Of a stretch of DNA of 64,000 nt, positions 28,665 through 37,876 are shown in pieces. The notes below the pieces were generated by a model, which was not told where the DNA came from, made no database searches, and was given only the letters and a program-made list of their open reading frames with translations. The position numbers and the translations under genes were made by a program. Numbering within the stretch: position 1 is the first letter of the stretch; every line of letters starts with the position of its first letter. The stretch is from Modicisalibacter xianhensis. GTDB taxonomy: Bacteria > Pseudomonadota > Gammaproteobacteria > Pseudomonadales > Halomonadaceae. The stretch covers positions 193,669 through 257,668 of the forward strand of contig NZ_FOPY01000001.1 of assembly GCF_900113605.1 (NCBI RefSeq), in the 5' to 3' direction.

Positions 28665-29150
28665 ATGACAACTTTGCACATCAGCCCTGCGTTGGACCGC
28701 TACGATCGTCATATCCTCGACATCCTGCAGCGCGATGGCAGAATCAGTAATCAGGAACTGGCCGAAAGGATCGGCCTCTCTCCGTCGCCGTGCCTGAGGC
28801 GCGTCCGCGCTCTGGAAGAAAGTGGCTTGATCATGGGCTACCGCGCCGTGGTCGACAGCAAGCGCCTGGGTTACAGCCTGATGGCGCTATTGCATATCTC
28901 CATGGATCGGCACACTCCGGAGCGCTTCGCCAACTTCGAGAAAAACGTCGCAGCCCTGCCACAAGTGCTGGAGTGCCTGCTGATTACCGGGCAGGAAGCC
29001 GATTATCAGCTCAAGGTGGTGGTCCGGGACATGGACGACTATCAGGACCTGCTGCTCAACCGCATCACGCGCATCGAAGGCGTCAGCGGCGCACATTCCA
29101 GCTTCGTGCTACGGCGAGTGATCGACAACCCGGCCGTGCCGGTGGGGTGA
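28665..29150 (+). CDS. Lrp/AsnC-family transcriptional regulator
   Basis: A 161-aa regulator with the N-terminal winged helix (LDRYDRHILDILQRDGRISNQELAERIGLSPSPCLRRVRALEESG) and a C-terminal RAM domain (about 70-150) that binds amino acids. The ATG at 28665 gives the normal family length. The upstream frame from 28551 is only an extension. It is divergent from leuA, so leucine-responsive control of leuA and itself is plausible but unproven. Confidence 0.9.
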   Translation: MTTLHISPALDRYDRHILDILQRDGRISNQELAERIGLSPSPCLRRVRALEESGLIMGYRAVVDSKRLGYSLMALLHISMDRHTPERFANFEKNVAALPQVLECLLITGQEADYQLKVVVRDMDDYQDLLLNRITRIEGVSGAHSSFVLRRVIDNPAVPVG

Positions 29151-29169
29151 GACTGATCAGCGAGGAAGC

Positions 29170-29194
29170 GGCATTGCCCCGAGAGAGCAATGCC
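29170..29194. terminator. Hairpin between convergent genes
   Basis: GGCATTGC (29170-29177) pairs with GCAATGCC (29187-29194), between the Lrp-type gene and the yjfB-like gene. No T-run; weak terminator at best. Confidence 0.35.
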
Positions 29195-29208
29195 ACAGGT
29201 CCAGGCAC

Positions 29209-29430
29209 TCAGGCGTAAGTGTTGATGCGCGTACCGACAGAGCCGCTCGAGGCCAGCGAATCCTTTGGAGCGGCCGATTCCATGATTTCCGAGACCTGAT
29301 TGGCCTGGGTCTCCAGTGACTCCTTGAGCAGGCTCATCTGGGCCTGCTGACCGGCATTGTACTGCTGCAGGGTCAGGGCCATGCTCACGGTTGCATTGAC
29401 TGACGAATCCACTTGGCATACCTCGCTCAT
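29209..29430 (-). CDS. YjfB-like putative motility protein
   Basis: A 73-aa helical protein. VDSSVNATVSMALTLQQYN and QMSLLKESLETQANQV fit the small YjfB family, which is linked to motility in Bacillus and often lies near flagellar genes. The N-terminal heptad-like Ser/Thr/Val pattern is like that of flagellin ends. Start at 29430 has AAGG nearby. No flagellar genes are in the window, though a chemoreceptor is. Confidence 0.65.
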   Translation of the reverse strand: MSEVCQVDSSVNATVSMALTLQQYNAGQQAQMSLLKESLETQANQVSEIMESAAPKDSLASSGSVGTRINTYA

Positions 29431-29575
29431 GTTGGAAAGCCTTGAACCTACCATTCGCCCCTCATCGCGACGAGTTTGTGGCATCAACGCGTACCGTGAC
29501 GAAACAAAATCAGCTTATTCGTGAAACCATACATCACGGTCAGCACTATCATGCCGCTTGTTATGTGGCGCTGAG

Positions 29576-30271
29576 TCAGTCGTTCAATGCCTTGTTCAAT
29601 GCCGCCTCGACGTGCAGCATCGAGGTATCGTAGAGCGCTATGCGGGTATCGGTGGGCTGAACCAGCATGCCGATCTCCGTGCAGCCAAGAATCACGCCCT
29701 GGGCCCCGCGCCGAGCAAGGTGGTCGATGATCGAGAGGAAGCGGTTTCGGGAATCGTCACTGACCGTGCCATGCACGAGTTCATCGAAGATGACATTATG
29801 TATGAACTCTTGCTCTTCCTGCTCCGGCGTCACTACCTCGATATCGAAGCGGGACTCGATGCGCTCGCGGTAGAACGCCTGCTGCATGGTGAATCGTGTG
29901 CCCAGCAGGCCGACGCGACTCACCCCGTCACGCTGCAGCGCCTGCCCTGCCGCATCGGCGATATGCAGCAAGGGAATGTCGATTGCCGCCTCCACGTCAT
30001 CCGCCACGCGGTGCATGGTATTGGTGGCAATCAGCAAAAAATCGGCGCCGGCCGCCTGGACCTGGCGCGCCGCAATCGCCAGGTAACGGCCTGCGGCTTC
30101 CCAATCGCCGGCACGCTGCAGCGCCTCGATCTCGGCGAAATCGACGCTGACCAGGCAGACCGGAGCCGAATGATAGCCACCAAGCCGGTTGCGAACGCCT
30201 TCGTTCAGGCCTCGATAGTAGGTCTGCGTTGACTCCCAACTCATGCCGCCCAGGATTCCGATCGTCTTCAT
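29576..30271 (-). CDS. Aspartate/glutamate racemase family (YgeA-like)
   Basis: A 231-aa racemase. MKTIGILGGMSWEST at the start, ATNTMH at about 85 and GCTEIGML at about 195 mark the two active-site halves. The first half lacks the usual Cys (ATNT instead of CTNT/CNT), leaving Thr, while the second Cys is kept. This resembles the Thr/Cys arrangement described for the broad-range E. coli enzyme YgeA. GGGAGG upstream sets the start at 30271. Probably makes D-amino acids of unknown identity. Confidence 0.82.
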   Translation of the reverse strand: MKTIGILGGMSWESTQTYYRGLNEGVRNRLGGYHSAPVCLVSVDFAEIEALQRAGDWEAAGRYLAIAARQVQAAGADFLLIATNTMHRVADDVEAAIDIPLLHIADAAGQALQRDGVSRVGLLGTRFTMQQAFYRERIESRFDIEVVTPEQEEQEFIHNVIFDELVHGTVSDDSRNRFLSIIDHLARRGAQGVILGCTEIGMLVQPTDTRIALYDTSMLHVEAALNKALND

Positions 30272-30419
30272 TCGTCCTGCCTCCCTTGTCATTCTCTGAC
30301 CATCCTCGTGCATTAGCTGCCAACGAAAAACGTCAAATGCTGCGTGCCCTTTAGACGGTCGCGCTTGGATTGCCGACGCACTACTATAGCTTCCCTCAAC
30401 TCTGCGATGGACACACGGC

Positions 30420-31289
30420 ATGAAATACATCGGCGCCCATGTCAGCGCAGCGGGCGGTGCGGCACAGGCTGTGGCCAGGGCTCACGAGATTGGAGCCAAC
30501 GCCTTCGCGCTGTTCACCAAGAACCAGCGCCAGTGGCACGCCAAGCCGCTGAGCGACGAGGCCATTACCTCGTTCAAGGCGGCCTGCCAGCGCTACGGGT
30601 TCGCCCCCGGGCAGATCCTTCCCCACGACAGCTACCTGATCAACCTGGGGCACCCTGACGATACGGCGCTGGAAAAATCCCGGGCCGCGTTTCTCGATGA
30701 ATTCCAGCGCTGCGAACAGCTTGGCCTGACACTATTGAACTTTCATCCCGGCAGCCATCTGCGCAAGATCTCCGAGCGCGAGTGCCTTGCGCGGATTGCC
30801 GAGTCGATCAACCACGTGTTGTCCCGGACACACCGCGTCACTGACGTCATCGAGAATACTGCCGGACAGGGCACCAACCTGGGCTATCGTTTCGAGCACC
30901 TTGCCGAGATCATCGAACAGGTCGACGACAAGTCGCGTGTCGGTGTATGCATCGACACCTGCCATGCCTTTGCGGCAGGCTACGACCTACGCACACCTGA
31001 GGCGACGCTGGCCACGCTTGACGAGTTCGGTGCTGTGGTCGGTTTCGAGTACTTGCGCGGCATGCACCTTAACGATGCCAAGAGCGCCTTTGCCAGCCGA
31101 GTCGACCGTCATCACTGTCTTGGTGAAGGCAATATCGGCCTCGAGGCGTTTGCCACGCTCATGGGTGATTCACGTCTCGATGGAATTCCCCTGATCCTTG
31201 AAACCATCGAGCCGGATCGCTGGTCGGAGGAAATCAGTTGGTTGCGTGCCCAGCAGCGCCAACCGGTCAATCTCGCTCCCAGCCACTAG
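30420..31289 (+). CDS. nfo: Endonuclease IV (AP endonuclease)
   Basis: A 289-aa base-excision-repair nuclease that cuts at abasic sites. It starts [12 protein letters not shown] and has zinc-ligand motifs typical of Nfo: [42 protein letters not shown] and [10 protein letters not shown], plus ILETIEPD near the end. Length is slightly above E. coli Nfo (285). Divergent from the racemase gene; a small membrane-protein gene follows nine bases later and may be co-transcribed. Confidence 0.95.
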   Translation: MKYIGAHVSAAGGAAQAVARAHEIGANAFALFTKNQRQWHAKPLSDEAITSFKAACQRYGFAPGQILPHDSYLINLGHPDDTALEKSRAAFLDEFQRCEQLGLTLLNFHPGSHLRKISERECLARIAESINHVLSRTHRVTDVIENTAGQGTNLGYRFEHLAEIIEQVDDKSRVGVCIDTCHAFAAGYDLRTPEATLATLDEFGAVVGFEYLRGMHLNDAKSAFASRVDRHHCLGEGNIGLEAFATLMGDSRLDGIPLILETIEPDRWSEEISWLRAQQRQPVNLAPSH

Positions 31290-31298
31290 GGTTCATTC

Positions 31299-31592
31299 AT
31301 GCTTGCCAACGGCTTCTTCACCTGGCTCGGCGAAAGCCTCGGCGAGGCCATTCGTTTCATCGTCGATGTACTGGGTGGCTTCTTCGCCGGCATCGGCGTT
31401 GCCGCTCACGATTTCATCGAAGGGCTGACCGGCTCATTGGGCATGGACACGTCATTGTTCGGCCTGATCGCACTGATCCTTGGCCTGGGGCTACTCTACA
31501 AGGGGATACGCGCCCTGCTGCAGCGTTCGTTTCTGACCGGTGCTCTTTGGATGCTGTTCGGCCTGCTGGTGCTGAGCTGGTTGATTGCATAG
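31299..31592 (+). CDS. Small membrane protein of unknown function
   Basis: A 97-aa hydrophobic protein with two or three membrane segments (about 20-38, 52-68 and 78-96) and Gly-rich helices (LGGFFAGIGVAAHDFIEGLTG, split by polar residues). AGGG lies upstream. It follows nfo after nine bases. I do not recognise a family. Confidence 0.6.
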   Translation: MLANGFFTWLGESLGEAIRFIVDVLGGFFAGIGVAAHDFIEGLTGSLGMDTSLFGLIALILGLGLLYKGIRALLQRSFLTGALWMLFGLLVLSWLIA

Positions 31593-31693
31593 CTCGGCTC
31601 CAGGGCAACCAGACGTTACACATTGTCATGAGCCGGCCGGACTGGTTTCATGACCCTGACCACACGACATCAAGACGACAGGAGATGGATATC

Positions 31694-32218
31694 ATGTTGA
31701 AGCGCACCAAACTGCCGCGCCGGGCCCTGGCCTGCCTTGCCGCGTTGGCGATGGCCCCTGCCGCCTTGGCGCAACAACCCACGAACGAGGCCGACGTCAC
31801 CACCGAGCAGTTCCAGGAATGGGAAGTGCGCTGCCCTCAAGGTGCCGCAGCGCAAGGCGCCTGCACCATGACCCAACTGGTCAACAACCCCGACGGCAGC
31901 CGCCCCCTGATGCGGGTGGTCATGGCCTATCCGCCGGAAATCGACACCGCGGCCATGGCCTTCTTCCTGCCGCTGGGCACGCGCCTGGCTCCCGGGCTTC
32001 AGCTCAGTGTCGACGGGGGCGAGCCGGTCTCCTTCCCCTTCCAGGTATGCATGGAACAGGGCTGCCGCGCCGACCTGCCCCTGCGCCCCGAACTGATGCA
32101 GCAACTGCGCAGCGGCACCTCGGCCACGCTCAGCCTGATCGGTCCACGCGGCAACCGCATGGATCTCGACATCTCGCTGATGGGCTTTACCAACGCCAGC
32201 GAACGCATCCAGCGCTAA
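31694..32218 (+). CDS. IalB (invasion-associated locus B) family periplasmic protein
   Basis: A 174-aa exported protein with a signal peptide (RRALACLAALAMAPAALA-Q). The mature domain has EWEVRCP, GACTMTQLV, MAYPPE, LGTRLAPGLQLSVDGGEP and CMEQGCRADL, the pattern of the IalB family, with four Cys likely paired in disulfides. AGGAG is placed nine bases before the ATG at 31694, too close to the ATG at 31685, so the former is chosen. The family's role outside Bartonella is unknown; the name does not imply virulence. Confidence 0.82.
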   Translation: MLKRTKLPRRALACLAALAMAPAALAQQPTNEADVTTEQFQEWEVRCPQGAAAQGACTMTQLVNNPDGSRPLMRVVMAYPPEIDTAAMAFFLPLGTRLAPGLQLSVDGGEPVSFPFQVCMEQGCRADLPLRPELMQQLRSGTSATLSLIGPRGNRMDLDISLMGFTNASERIQR

Positions 32219-32238
32219 GCGTTCCTTCACCCCTTGAC

Positions 32239-32272
32239 GTAAAACGGGCCGCTCGAGAGCGGCCCGTTTTAC
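32239..32272. terminator. Bidirectional terminator
   Basis: A 16-bp stem (GTAAAACGGGCCGCTC at 32239-32254 with 32257-32272) and a 2-base spacer, T-rich on both flanks (A4 and T4 within the arms). It separates the ialB-like gene from convergent pepN. Confidence 0.85.
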
Positions 32273-32295
32273 GAAGCTACGATCTCAGTGCTTTT

Positions 32296-34989
32296 TCAAT
32301 TGGCTAGCGCCTTCTCGACCACCTCATAGACATTGGGCGATAGCTCTTCGGCACGGATACGCTCGAGCTCCGCCTTCATCAGCGCCTGACGCTGCTCGTC
32401 GAAGCGCTGCCAACGCGTCAGCGGTGTGATGATACGCGCTGCAATCTCCGGGTTGAGCCGGTTGAGCTCGATGACCACATCGGCCAGCAGCCGGTACCCC
32501 TCGCCATCCAGACGGTGGAAATTGACCCGGTTCTGACCGGCGAATGCCCCGATCAGCGCACGCACCCGATTAGGATTCTTGAGCGAGAACGCGGGATGAT
32601 CCATCAGGTACTTGACGCGTTCCAGAGCATCCGACTGCGGCCGGGTGACCTGCACGCTGAACCACTGATCCATCACCAGCGGATCGTGCGCCCATTTCTC
32701 GCCGAAGGCCCGCAGTGCAGGATCGGCGATGTCGCCGCGCGAACTGTGCACCAGCAGCGTCAGTGCCGCCCGTACATCGGTCATGTTGTGCTGCGCCTCG
32801 AACTGCTGACGGGCCAGTTCGACGCCCTCCTCGTCCTCGATACTCATCAGGTAGGACAGCGCCACGTTCTTGAGGCTGCGTTGCGCGATCTGCTCGGCAT
32901 CCGGCGCATAGGGCGCATCGGACCGGTTGGCCTGGTAGAGCGCCAGGAACTCGTCACGCAAGGCAACAGCTAGCGACTGCTTGACGAAGTTGCGCGCGGC
33001 GTGGATGGCATCGACATCGACCATCGGCTGCTGTTCGGCAATGTACGCTTCGGACGGCAGCGTCAGCATCTCTGCCAGCACCGCCTTGTCGTCATTCGGC
33101 TCGATCAGCAGGCTGCGGAAGGCCTCGGTGACGCGAGGATCCATGACTTTCTCGACGCCGTTGCGGTGCGCAGCGATCAGGTCGTCCAGCGCCAGCATGG
33201 CGAGACGCTGACCGGCATCCCAGCGATTGAAGTCGTCGGAGTCGTTCTGCAGCAGGAAGGCCAGGTCCTCGCGGCCATAGGGGAAGCGCAGCTTGACCGG
33301 CGCCGAGAAACCACGCAGCAGCGAAGGTACCGGGGCCTCGGCGACGTCGGTGAAGACGAAGGTCTGCTCCTCTTCGCGCAGGTGCAATACGCCATCTTTG
33401 CCCAAGTCTTCCTTTCCGTCAGGCGTGTCGAGGGTCAGGGTCAGGTCCTCACCGGACTTGGTACCCACCAGGCCAACGCGCACGGGAATGTGCAGCGGCA
33501 GCTTGTCAGGCTGGCCGGGTGTGGCCGGAGTACGCTGACGCAGCGTCAGGCGGTACTCGGCGCTGGCGTAGTCATACTCGCCGTAGGCGTCGATTTCCGG
33601 GGTGCCGGCCTGCGAATACCAGCGCATGAACTGATCGAGATCGAGGCCGGACACTTCGGCCATGCAGCCGACGAAATCCTCGATGGTCACCGCCTGGCCA
33701 TCGAAGCGCTCGAAGTACAAGTCCGAGCCTTGGCGGAAAGCCTCCCAGCCAAGCAGGTTGCGCAGCATGCGCACGATCTCCGAGCCCTTCTCGTAAATGG
33801 TCAGGGTATAGAAGTTGGAAATCTCGATGTAATGGTCCGGACGCACCGGGTGGGCGGTGGGGCCGGCATCCTCGGCAAACTGTGCGGTACGCAGGAAGGA
33901 CACGTCCTCGATGCGCTTGACTGGGGCCGAGTTCATGTCGGCCGAGAAATTCTGGTCACGGAAGACGGTGAAGCCCTCCTTGAGCGACAGCTGGAACCAG
34001 TCGCGGCAGGTCACGCGGTTGCCCGACCAGTTATGGAAGTACTCGTGGGCGACCACCCCCTCGACACGCTGGAAGGCGGCATCGGTCGCCGTCTGCGGAT
34101 GGGTCAGCACCGCTGCCGAGTTGAAGATGTTGAGCCCCTTGTTTTCCATCGCGCCCATGTTGAAGTCATTGACAGCGACGATCATGAACAGATCGAGGTC
34201 ATACTCGCGCCCGTATGTCTGCTCGTCCCAGGCCATCGACGCCTTGAGCGATCGCATGGCGTGCTCTGTCTTGTCGAGGTTCTCCGGCTCGACCCAGAGC
34301 TGCAGGGTCACGTCTCGGCCACTCATGGTGGTGAAGCGATCCTCGACCTTCTCGAGCTGACCGGCGACCAAGGCAAACAGATAGCTCGGCTTGGGATGCG
34401 GGTCCTCCCAGGTCACGAAGTGCTTGCCATCCGGCAGCTCGCCGCGTTCCACCGGGTTGCCGTTGGACAGCAGCACCGGCAACTGCTTCTGGTCACCAAT
34501 GACCGTGGTGGAAAAGGTCGCCATCACGTCGGGGCGATCCAGGTAATAGGTGATGCGTCGGAACCCTTCGGCCTCGCACTGGGTGCAGAACATGCCGTTG
34601 GAAAGATACAGGCCTTCCAGCGCGGTATTGGCCTGGGGATCGATCACGACCTCGGTTTCAAGACGCAGGCGGTCCGGCGCATCGGTGATGGTCAGCGTCT
34701 CGTCATCGACCTGATATTCTCCAGGCTGCAGTTCCTGGCCATCAATGGCGATGCGCTCAAGGCTGAGTTTCTCACCGTGCAGCGTCAGGGGAAGACCGGG
34801 CTCGCTATCGGGATGGCGCTCCAGATGCAGGGCGGCATGCACATGGGTATCGGTTGGCGACAGGTCGAACTTCAGCTCGGTATGCGTGACGCGGTAGGCC
34901 GGGGGGCGGTAGTTCTTGAGATAGACCGGTTGCGGCTGGGCATCGACCGGCTTGATTTCGGCTTCTTCGGAAACGCGCGTATCGGACAT
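32296..34989 (-). CDS. pepN: Aminopeptidase N
   Basis: An 897-aa zinc exopeptidase of family M1 that frees N-terminal residues in cytosolic peptide turnover. GAMEN at about residue 279 recognises the peptide amino end. HEYFHNW at about 314 with Glu in LKEGFTVFRDQ nearly twenty residues on binds zinc and catalyses. Length matches E. coli PepN (870) plus a short N-terminal extension of about 20 residues. AGGAG lies ten bases before ATG 34989. An antisense frame of 810 codons spanning this gene is a shadow. Confidence 0.96.
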   Translation of the reverse strand: MSDTRVSEEAEIKPVDAQPQPVYLKNYRPPAYRVTHTELKFDLSPTDTHVHAALHLERHPDSEPGLPLTLHGEKLSLERIAIDGQELQPGEYQVDDETLTITDAPDRLRLETEVVIDPQANTALEGLYLSNGMFCTQCEAEGFRRITYYLDRPDVMATFSTTVIGDQKQLPVLLSNGNPVERGELPDGKHFVTWEDPHPKPSYLFALVAGQLEKVEDRFTTMSGRDVTLQLWVEPENLDKTEHAMRSLKASMAWDEQTYGREYDLDLFMIVAVNDFNMGAMENKGLNIFNSAAVLTHPQTATDAAFQRVEGVVAHEYFHNWSGNRVTCRDWFQLSLKEGFTVFRDQNFSADMNSAPVKRIEDVSFLRTAQFAEDAGPTAHPVRPDHYIEISNFYTLTIYEKGSEIVRMLRNLLGWEAFRQGSDLYFERFDGQAVTIEDFVGCMAEVSGLDLDQFMRWYSQAGTPEIDAYGEYDYASAEYRLTLRQRTPATPGQPDKLPLHIPVRVGLVGTKSGEDLTLTLDTPDGKEDLGKDGVLHLREEEQTFVFTDVAEAPVPSLLRGFSAPVKLRFPYGREDLAFLLQNDSDDFNRWDAGQRLAMLALDDLIAAHRNGVEKVMDPRVTEAFRSLLIEPNDDKAVLAEMLTLPSEAYIAEQQPMVDVDAIHAARNFVKQSLAVALRDEFLALYQANRSDAPYAPDAEQIAQRSLKNVALSYLMSIEDEEGVELARQQFEAQHNMTDVRAALTLLVHSSRGDIADPALRAFGEKWAHDPLVMDQWFSVQVTRPQSDALERVKYLMDHPAFSLKNPNRVRALIGAFAGQNRVNFHRLDGEGYRLLADVVIELNRLNPEIAARIITPLTRWQRFDEQRQALMKAELERIRAEELSPNVYEVVEKALAN

Positions 34990-35089
34990 GAATCGAGAAC
35001 TCCTGTACAAGATGACCGACATTGTACGGTGCCCGGGGCAGGAGTCTCAAAACCGCAGGCATGCCACGGCCGAACCCATGTTCGAACCT

Positions 35090-35533
35090 CTAGCGCCCCA
35101 GACGTTGTGCAGACAGTCGTTCCTTGGGTATCGGACGGGATGACATCTCGCCGCACGACACCCCCCGCGCCGGCTCGGGCCTTGTGGCGATCCACAATCC
35201 CAGCGACAGCAGGCCAGCAATCAGCCCGCCCCGCAGCAGCATGGAATCGAGCACCATCGCCAGGACCGCGCATGAGGCCAGCAGCATCGTCACGGCCAGG
35301 ATCTTGGCATGCCGGGGAATGGCATGCTCATGCTCCCAGGCCTCGATCGGTGGGCCAAAGCGTGGGTGTTGGCGAATCCATCGGGCGAAACGGGGGGAAC
35401 CACGCGAGGCTAGCCAGACAGCTAGCAACATGAAACAGGTCGTGGGCAATAACGGCACGAACAAACCCACTAGCCCTACGGAAAAGCTGAGGCCAGCGAG
35501 ACAGGCGAAGACGAGCTGTCTTGTCTTTGACAT
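35090..35533 (-). CDS. DUF454 (YbaN-like) inner-membrane protein
   Basis: A 147-aa protein. The N-terminal LAGLSFSVGLVGLFVPLLPTTCFMLLA and ARWIRQHPRFGPPIEAWEHEHAIPRHAK are the DUF454 signature. Three or four membrane segments are visible. The C-terminal tail of about 30 residues is polar. GGAG lies eight bases upstream. Function unknown. Confidence 0.85.
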   Translation of the reverse strand: MSKTRQLVFACLAGLSFSVGLVGLFVPLLPTTCFMLLAVWLASRGSPRFARWIRQHPRFGPPIEAWEHEHAIPRHAKILAVTMLLASCAVLAMVLDSMLLRGGLIAGLLSLGLWIATRPEPARGVSCGEMSSRPIPKERLSAQRLGR

Positions 35534-35831
35534 TCGTGTATCTCCTGTCGCGCTTGCGATGTCGGAACGAGGGCCGTCGAACCCATTCTTGGGACGCGCC
35601 TGGCTGGGCATGGGCCCGACGACCGCTGTCATTACACAGCATGGCTATCGGTCGACGGAAATCGTTTAACCCTATGACTAGACTAGGCAAGCTTAATCGT
35701 CACGTCATCCATGCTTATCCGAGAATACCACCGGTCATCACTGTTCATGAACGGTAAACGGTCTATTGCCCGAATGGTGGCTGGCGTTTCGCTGTGTAAC
35801 CGCTAGGCTGTGGTCACGATTGGAGACCATC

Positions 35832-36644
35832 ATGCGAAACGTACTGTTCCTGTCACACGGCTCTCCGAGCCTGGTCATCACCGAACACCCCGCCCGGGAC
35901 TTCTTCGTTGCCCTGGGCAAGCGCCTGCCACGACCGCAGGGCGCGCTAGTCATCTCGGCCCACTACGAAACCTCGACACTGGCGCTGGGCGGCGCGGCGC
36001 GGCCCACCACGCTTCACGACTTCTATGGCTTCCCCGACGTCATGTACCAGCAGCGTTACCCTGCCGAGGGCCTGCCTGACATGGCCCGCCAGTTGGCGGC
36101 GGAACTCGACGCCAGCGGTTTCGGCGTCGACGTGGAGTCGCGTCGTCCGCTGGATCATGGCGTATGGTCCCCCCTGTCGCTGGTCTGGCCGCAGGCGGAT
36201 ATTCCCCTGCTGCCGGTCAGTGTGCCGATGGCGTTGCCGGACAATGAACGCCTGGCCCTGTCAGCCCACCTCGGCCAATTCGCCGAGCGCCATGGACTGT
36301 GGCTGATCGGCTCGGGCGCAGCTACCCACAACCTGGGCGATCGCAAGCCGGCCGATGCCGGGCCGGATCGCTGGGCCCAGGAGTTTCACGACTGGGCACG
36401 CAATGTTGCCGAGCAGGGCGATCTGGAGGCTCTCGCGGACTGGCGCCGTCAAGCGCCGCACGCCACCTACGCCCACCCCACCCCGGAGCATTTCCTGCCG
36501 CTGCTGATGACAGTCGGCGCCCTCGAAGGTCAGCCGATGAGGGCCCTGCACGAAAGCTTCATGTTCGGCAATCTGAGCATGCTGTGCCTGGCCGATCTCG
36601 ATACGGCAAGCCGGGTCGCACACGACACCGGCGCTGTAGCCTGA
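35832..36644 (+). CDS. Class III extradiol dioxygenase, DODA family
   Basis: A 270-aa protein matching the 4,5-DOPA dioxygenase-like (YgiD/DODA) family. LSHGSPSLV at the start, VISAHYET near 40, DHGVWSPLSLVWP near 110 and HNLGD near 163 supply the His residues that bind Fe or Zn. GGAG is six bases before the start. The physiological substrate in bacteria is unknown. It has its own promoter region of about 300 bases and converges on the yajQ gene. Confidence 0.88.
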   Translation: MRNVLFLSHGSPSLVITEHPARDFFVALGKRLPRPQGALVISAHYETSTLALGGAARPTTLHDFYGFPDVMYQQRYPAEGLPDMARQLAAELDASGFGVDVESRRPLDHGVWSPLSLVWPQADIPLLPVSVPMALPDNERLALSAHLGQFAERHGLWLIGSGAATHNLGDRKPADAGPDRWAQEFHDWARNVAEQGDLEALADWRRQAPHATYAHPTPEHFLPLLMTVGALEGQPMRALHESFMFGNLSMLCLADLDTASRVAHDTGAVA

Positions 36645-36662
36645 GTCCGGCCACGCACCGGC

Positions 36663-37148
36663 TCAGTCGCGGAAATTGTCGAACTGCAGCGGCATATCGA
36701 TGGACTCGTCGCTTTTCAGCAGGGCGATGGCCTGCTGCAGGTCGTCGCGTTTCTTGCCGGTCACACGCACCTTGTCGCCCTGAATCTGGGCCTGAACCTT
36801 GAGCTTGGCATCCTTCAGCGTCTTGACGATCTTCTTGGCCAGGGGTTGATCGATGCCTTGGCGCAGTACGACTTCCTGACGGGCACGGACACCGCCCGTG
36901 TCGGCATCCTTCTCCTCCAGGCAGCCCACATCAATGCCCCGGGCGATCATGCGGCCCTTGAGGATATCGAGCATCTGACGCAGTTGGAAATCGGCATCGG
37001 CCTCCATATGGACGCTGTCGCCTTCCTCACGGAAGCTGGCCGTCACACCGCGAAAATCGAAACGTGTTCCCAGCTCGCGATTGGCCTGGTCCACGGCATT
37101 GGTGACTTCATGCTTGTCGAGTTCGGAAACGATATCGAAGGAGGGCAT
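36663..37148 (-). CDS. yajQ: YajQ-family nucleotide-binding protein
   Basis: A 161-aa protein starting [22 protein letters not shown], with TRFDFRG and [18 protein letters not shown], all YajQ hallmarks. It has two ferredoxin-like RNA-binding-type domains. Xanthomonas homologues bind cyclic di-GMP and act with a transcription factor. GGAG precedes ATG 37148. Confidence 0.92.
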   Translation of the reverse strand: MPSFDIVSELDKHEVTNAVDQANRELGTRFDFRGVTASFREEGDSVHMEADADFQLRQMLDILKGRMIARGIDVGCLEEKDADTGGVRARQEVVLRQGIDQPLAKKIVKTLKDAKLKVQAQIQGDKVRVTGKKRDDLQQAIALLKSDESIDMPLQFDNFRD

Positions 37149-37184
37149 GTCTTGGCTCCGCAATGGCTATCGAGACCGGGCATG

Positions 37185-37697
37185 CTAGCCCAGGCTAGGC
37201 ACGGGCGCATCCGCTATTTGGTCAGTCGTCTCGACGACCAGCGGCTTGTCCATCTGCCAGGCGGCGCAGCCGTCGATGTAGTAATCATCCAGCCAGCGCC
37301 GCGGCAGAAAGCCCATGCGCCGATACAGCCCCATGGCGACCCGGTTGTCGGCACGCACTTCCAGGCTCAGCTTGAGCATGTCGCGCTCGATGGCCTGCTG
37401 TTCGAGCTTTTCCAGTAGCCGCCGGCCCACGCCTCCGCCACGCGCCTCGGGATGCACGCAGAACGAATAGAGCCGAGCCGTACGACTGTTGCGTCGAAAC
37501 AGCAGCGTGCCGTAGCCACGCAATACCCCCTCCTCGCCCTCGGCCAGCCAGGTGACGGCATTGGCACGGCTGAGCAGGTGTGCCAGTTGGCGACGGCTGA
37601 AGCGATCTCCCTCGAAGCAGTCGAGTTCAAGCTGGCACAGGGCGGCGAGATCGCCAGGTGTCGCGGGGCGCAGGGCAAGATGAGACGTCGCTTTCAT
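37185..37697 (-). CDS. GNAT N-acetyltransferase (RimI-like)
   Basis: A 170-aa acetyltransferase. The acetyl-CoA-binding motif A is ARGGGVGRRLL at about residues 86-96, followed by LEVRADNRVAMGLYRRMGF. AGGA lies before ATG 37697. It is divergent from a RimK-like ATP-grasp gene with RLAN domain, 180 bases away. Similar GNAT partners of RLAN-ATP-grasp genes have been noted in comparative genomics as I recall it. A role in acetylating amino acids or short peptides is inference. Confidence 0.85.
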   Translation of the reverse strand: MKATSHLALRPATPGDLAALCQLELDCFEGDRFSRRQLAHLLSRANAVTWLAEGEEGVLRGYGTLLFRRNSRTARLYSFCVHPEARGGGVGRRLLEKLEQQAIERDMLKLSLEVRADNRVAMGLYRRMGFLPRRWLDDYYIDGCAAWQMDKPLVVETTDQIADAPVPSLG

Positions 37698-37876
37698 GAC
37701 TCGGCTTCCTGGGTGAACGACGGCATTCTGATTCGGTAAATTGCGCGTGTCATTGGCATTGAGCATGAATTTATTTCACGCTGTCTAGTTGTTGAAGCGG
37801 GTTTGGGTCAAGGGCATCCTAGGCCCTTGTATCGTCTCCCTCCGGTCTTTTTTCATTTATGGCAGGAAGCTTGCTC

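Noticed and set aside
33001-35433. An 810-codon open frame antisense to pepN
   Set aside because: High-GC third positions of pepN create a long mirror frame. It has no ribosome site, no recognisable domain, and pepN is unmistakable on the other strand.
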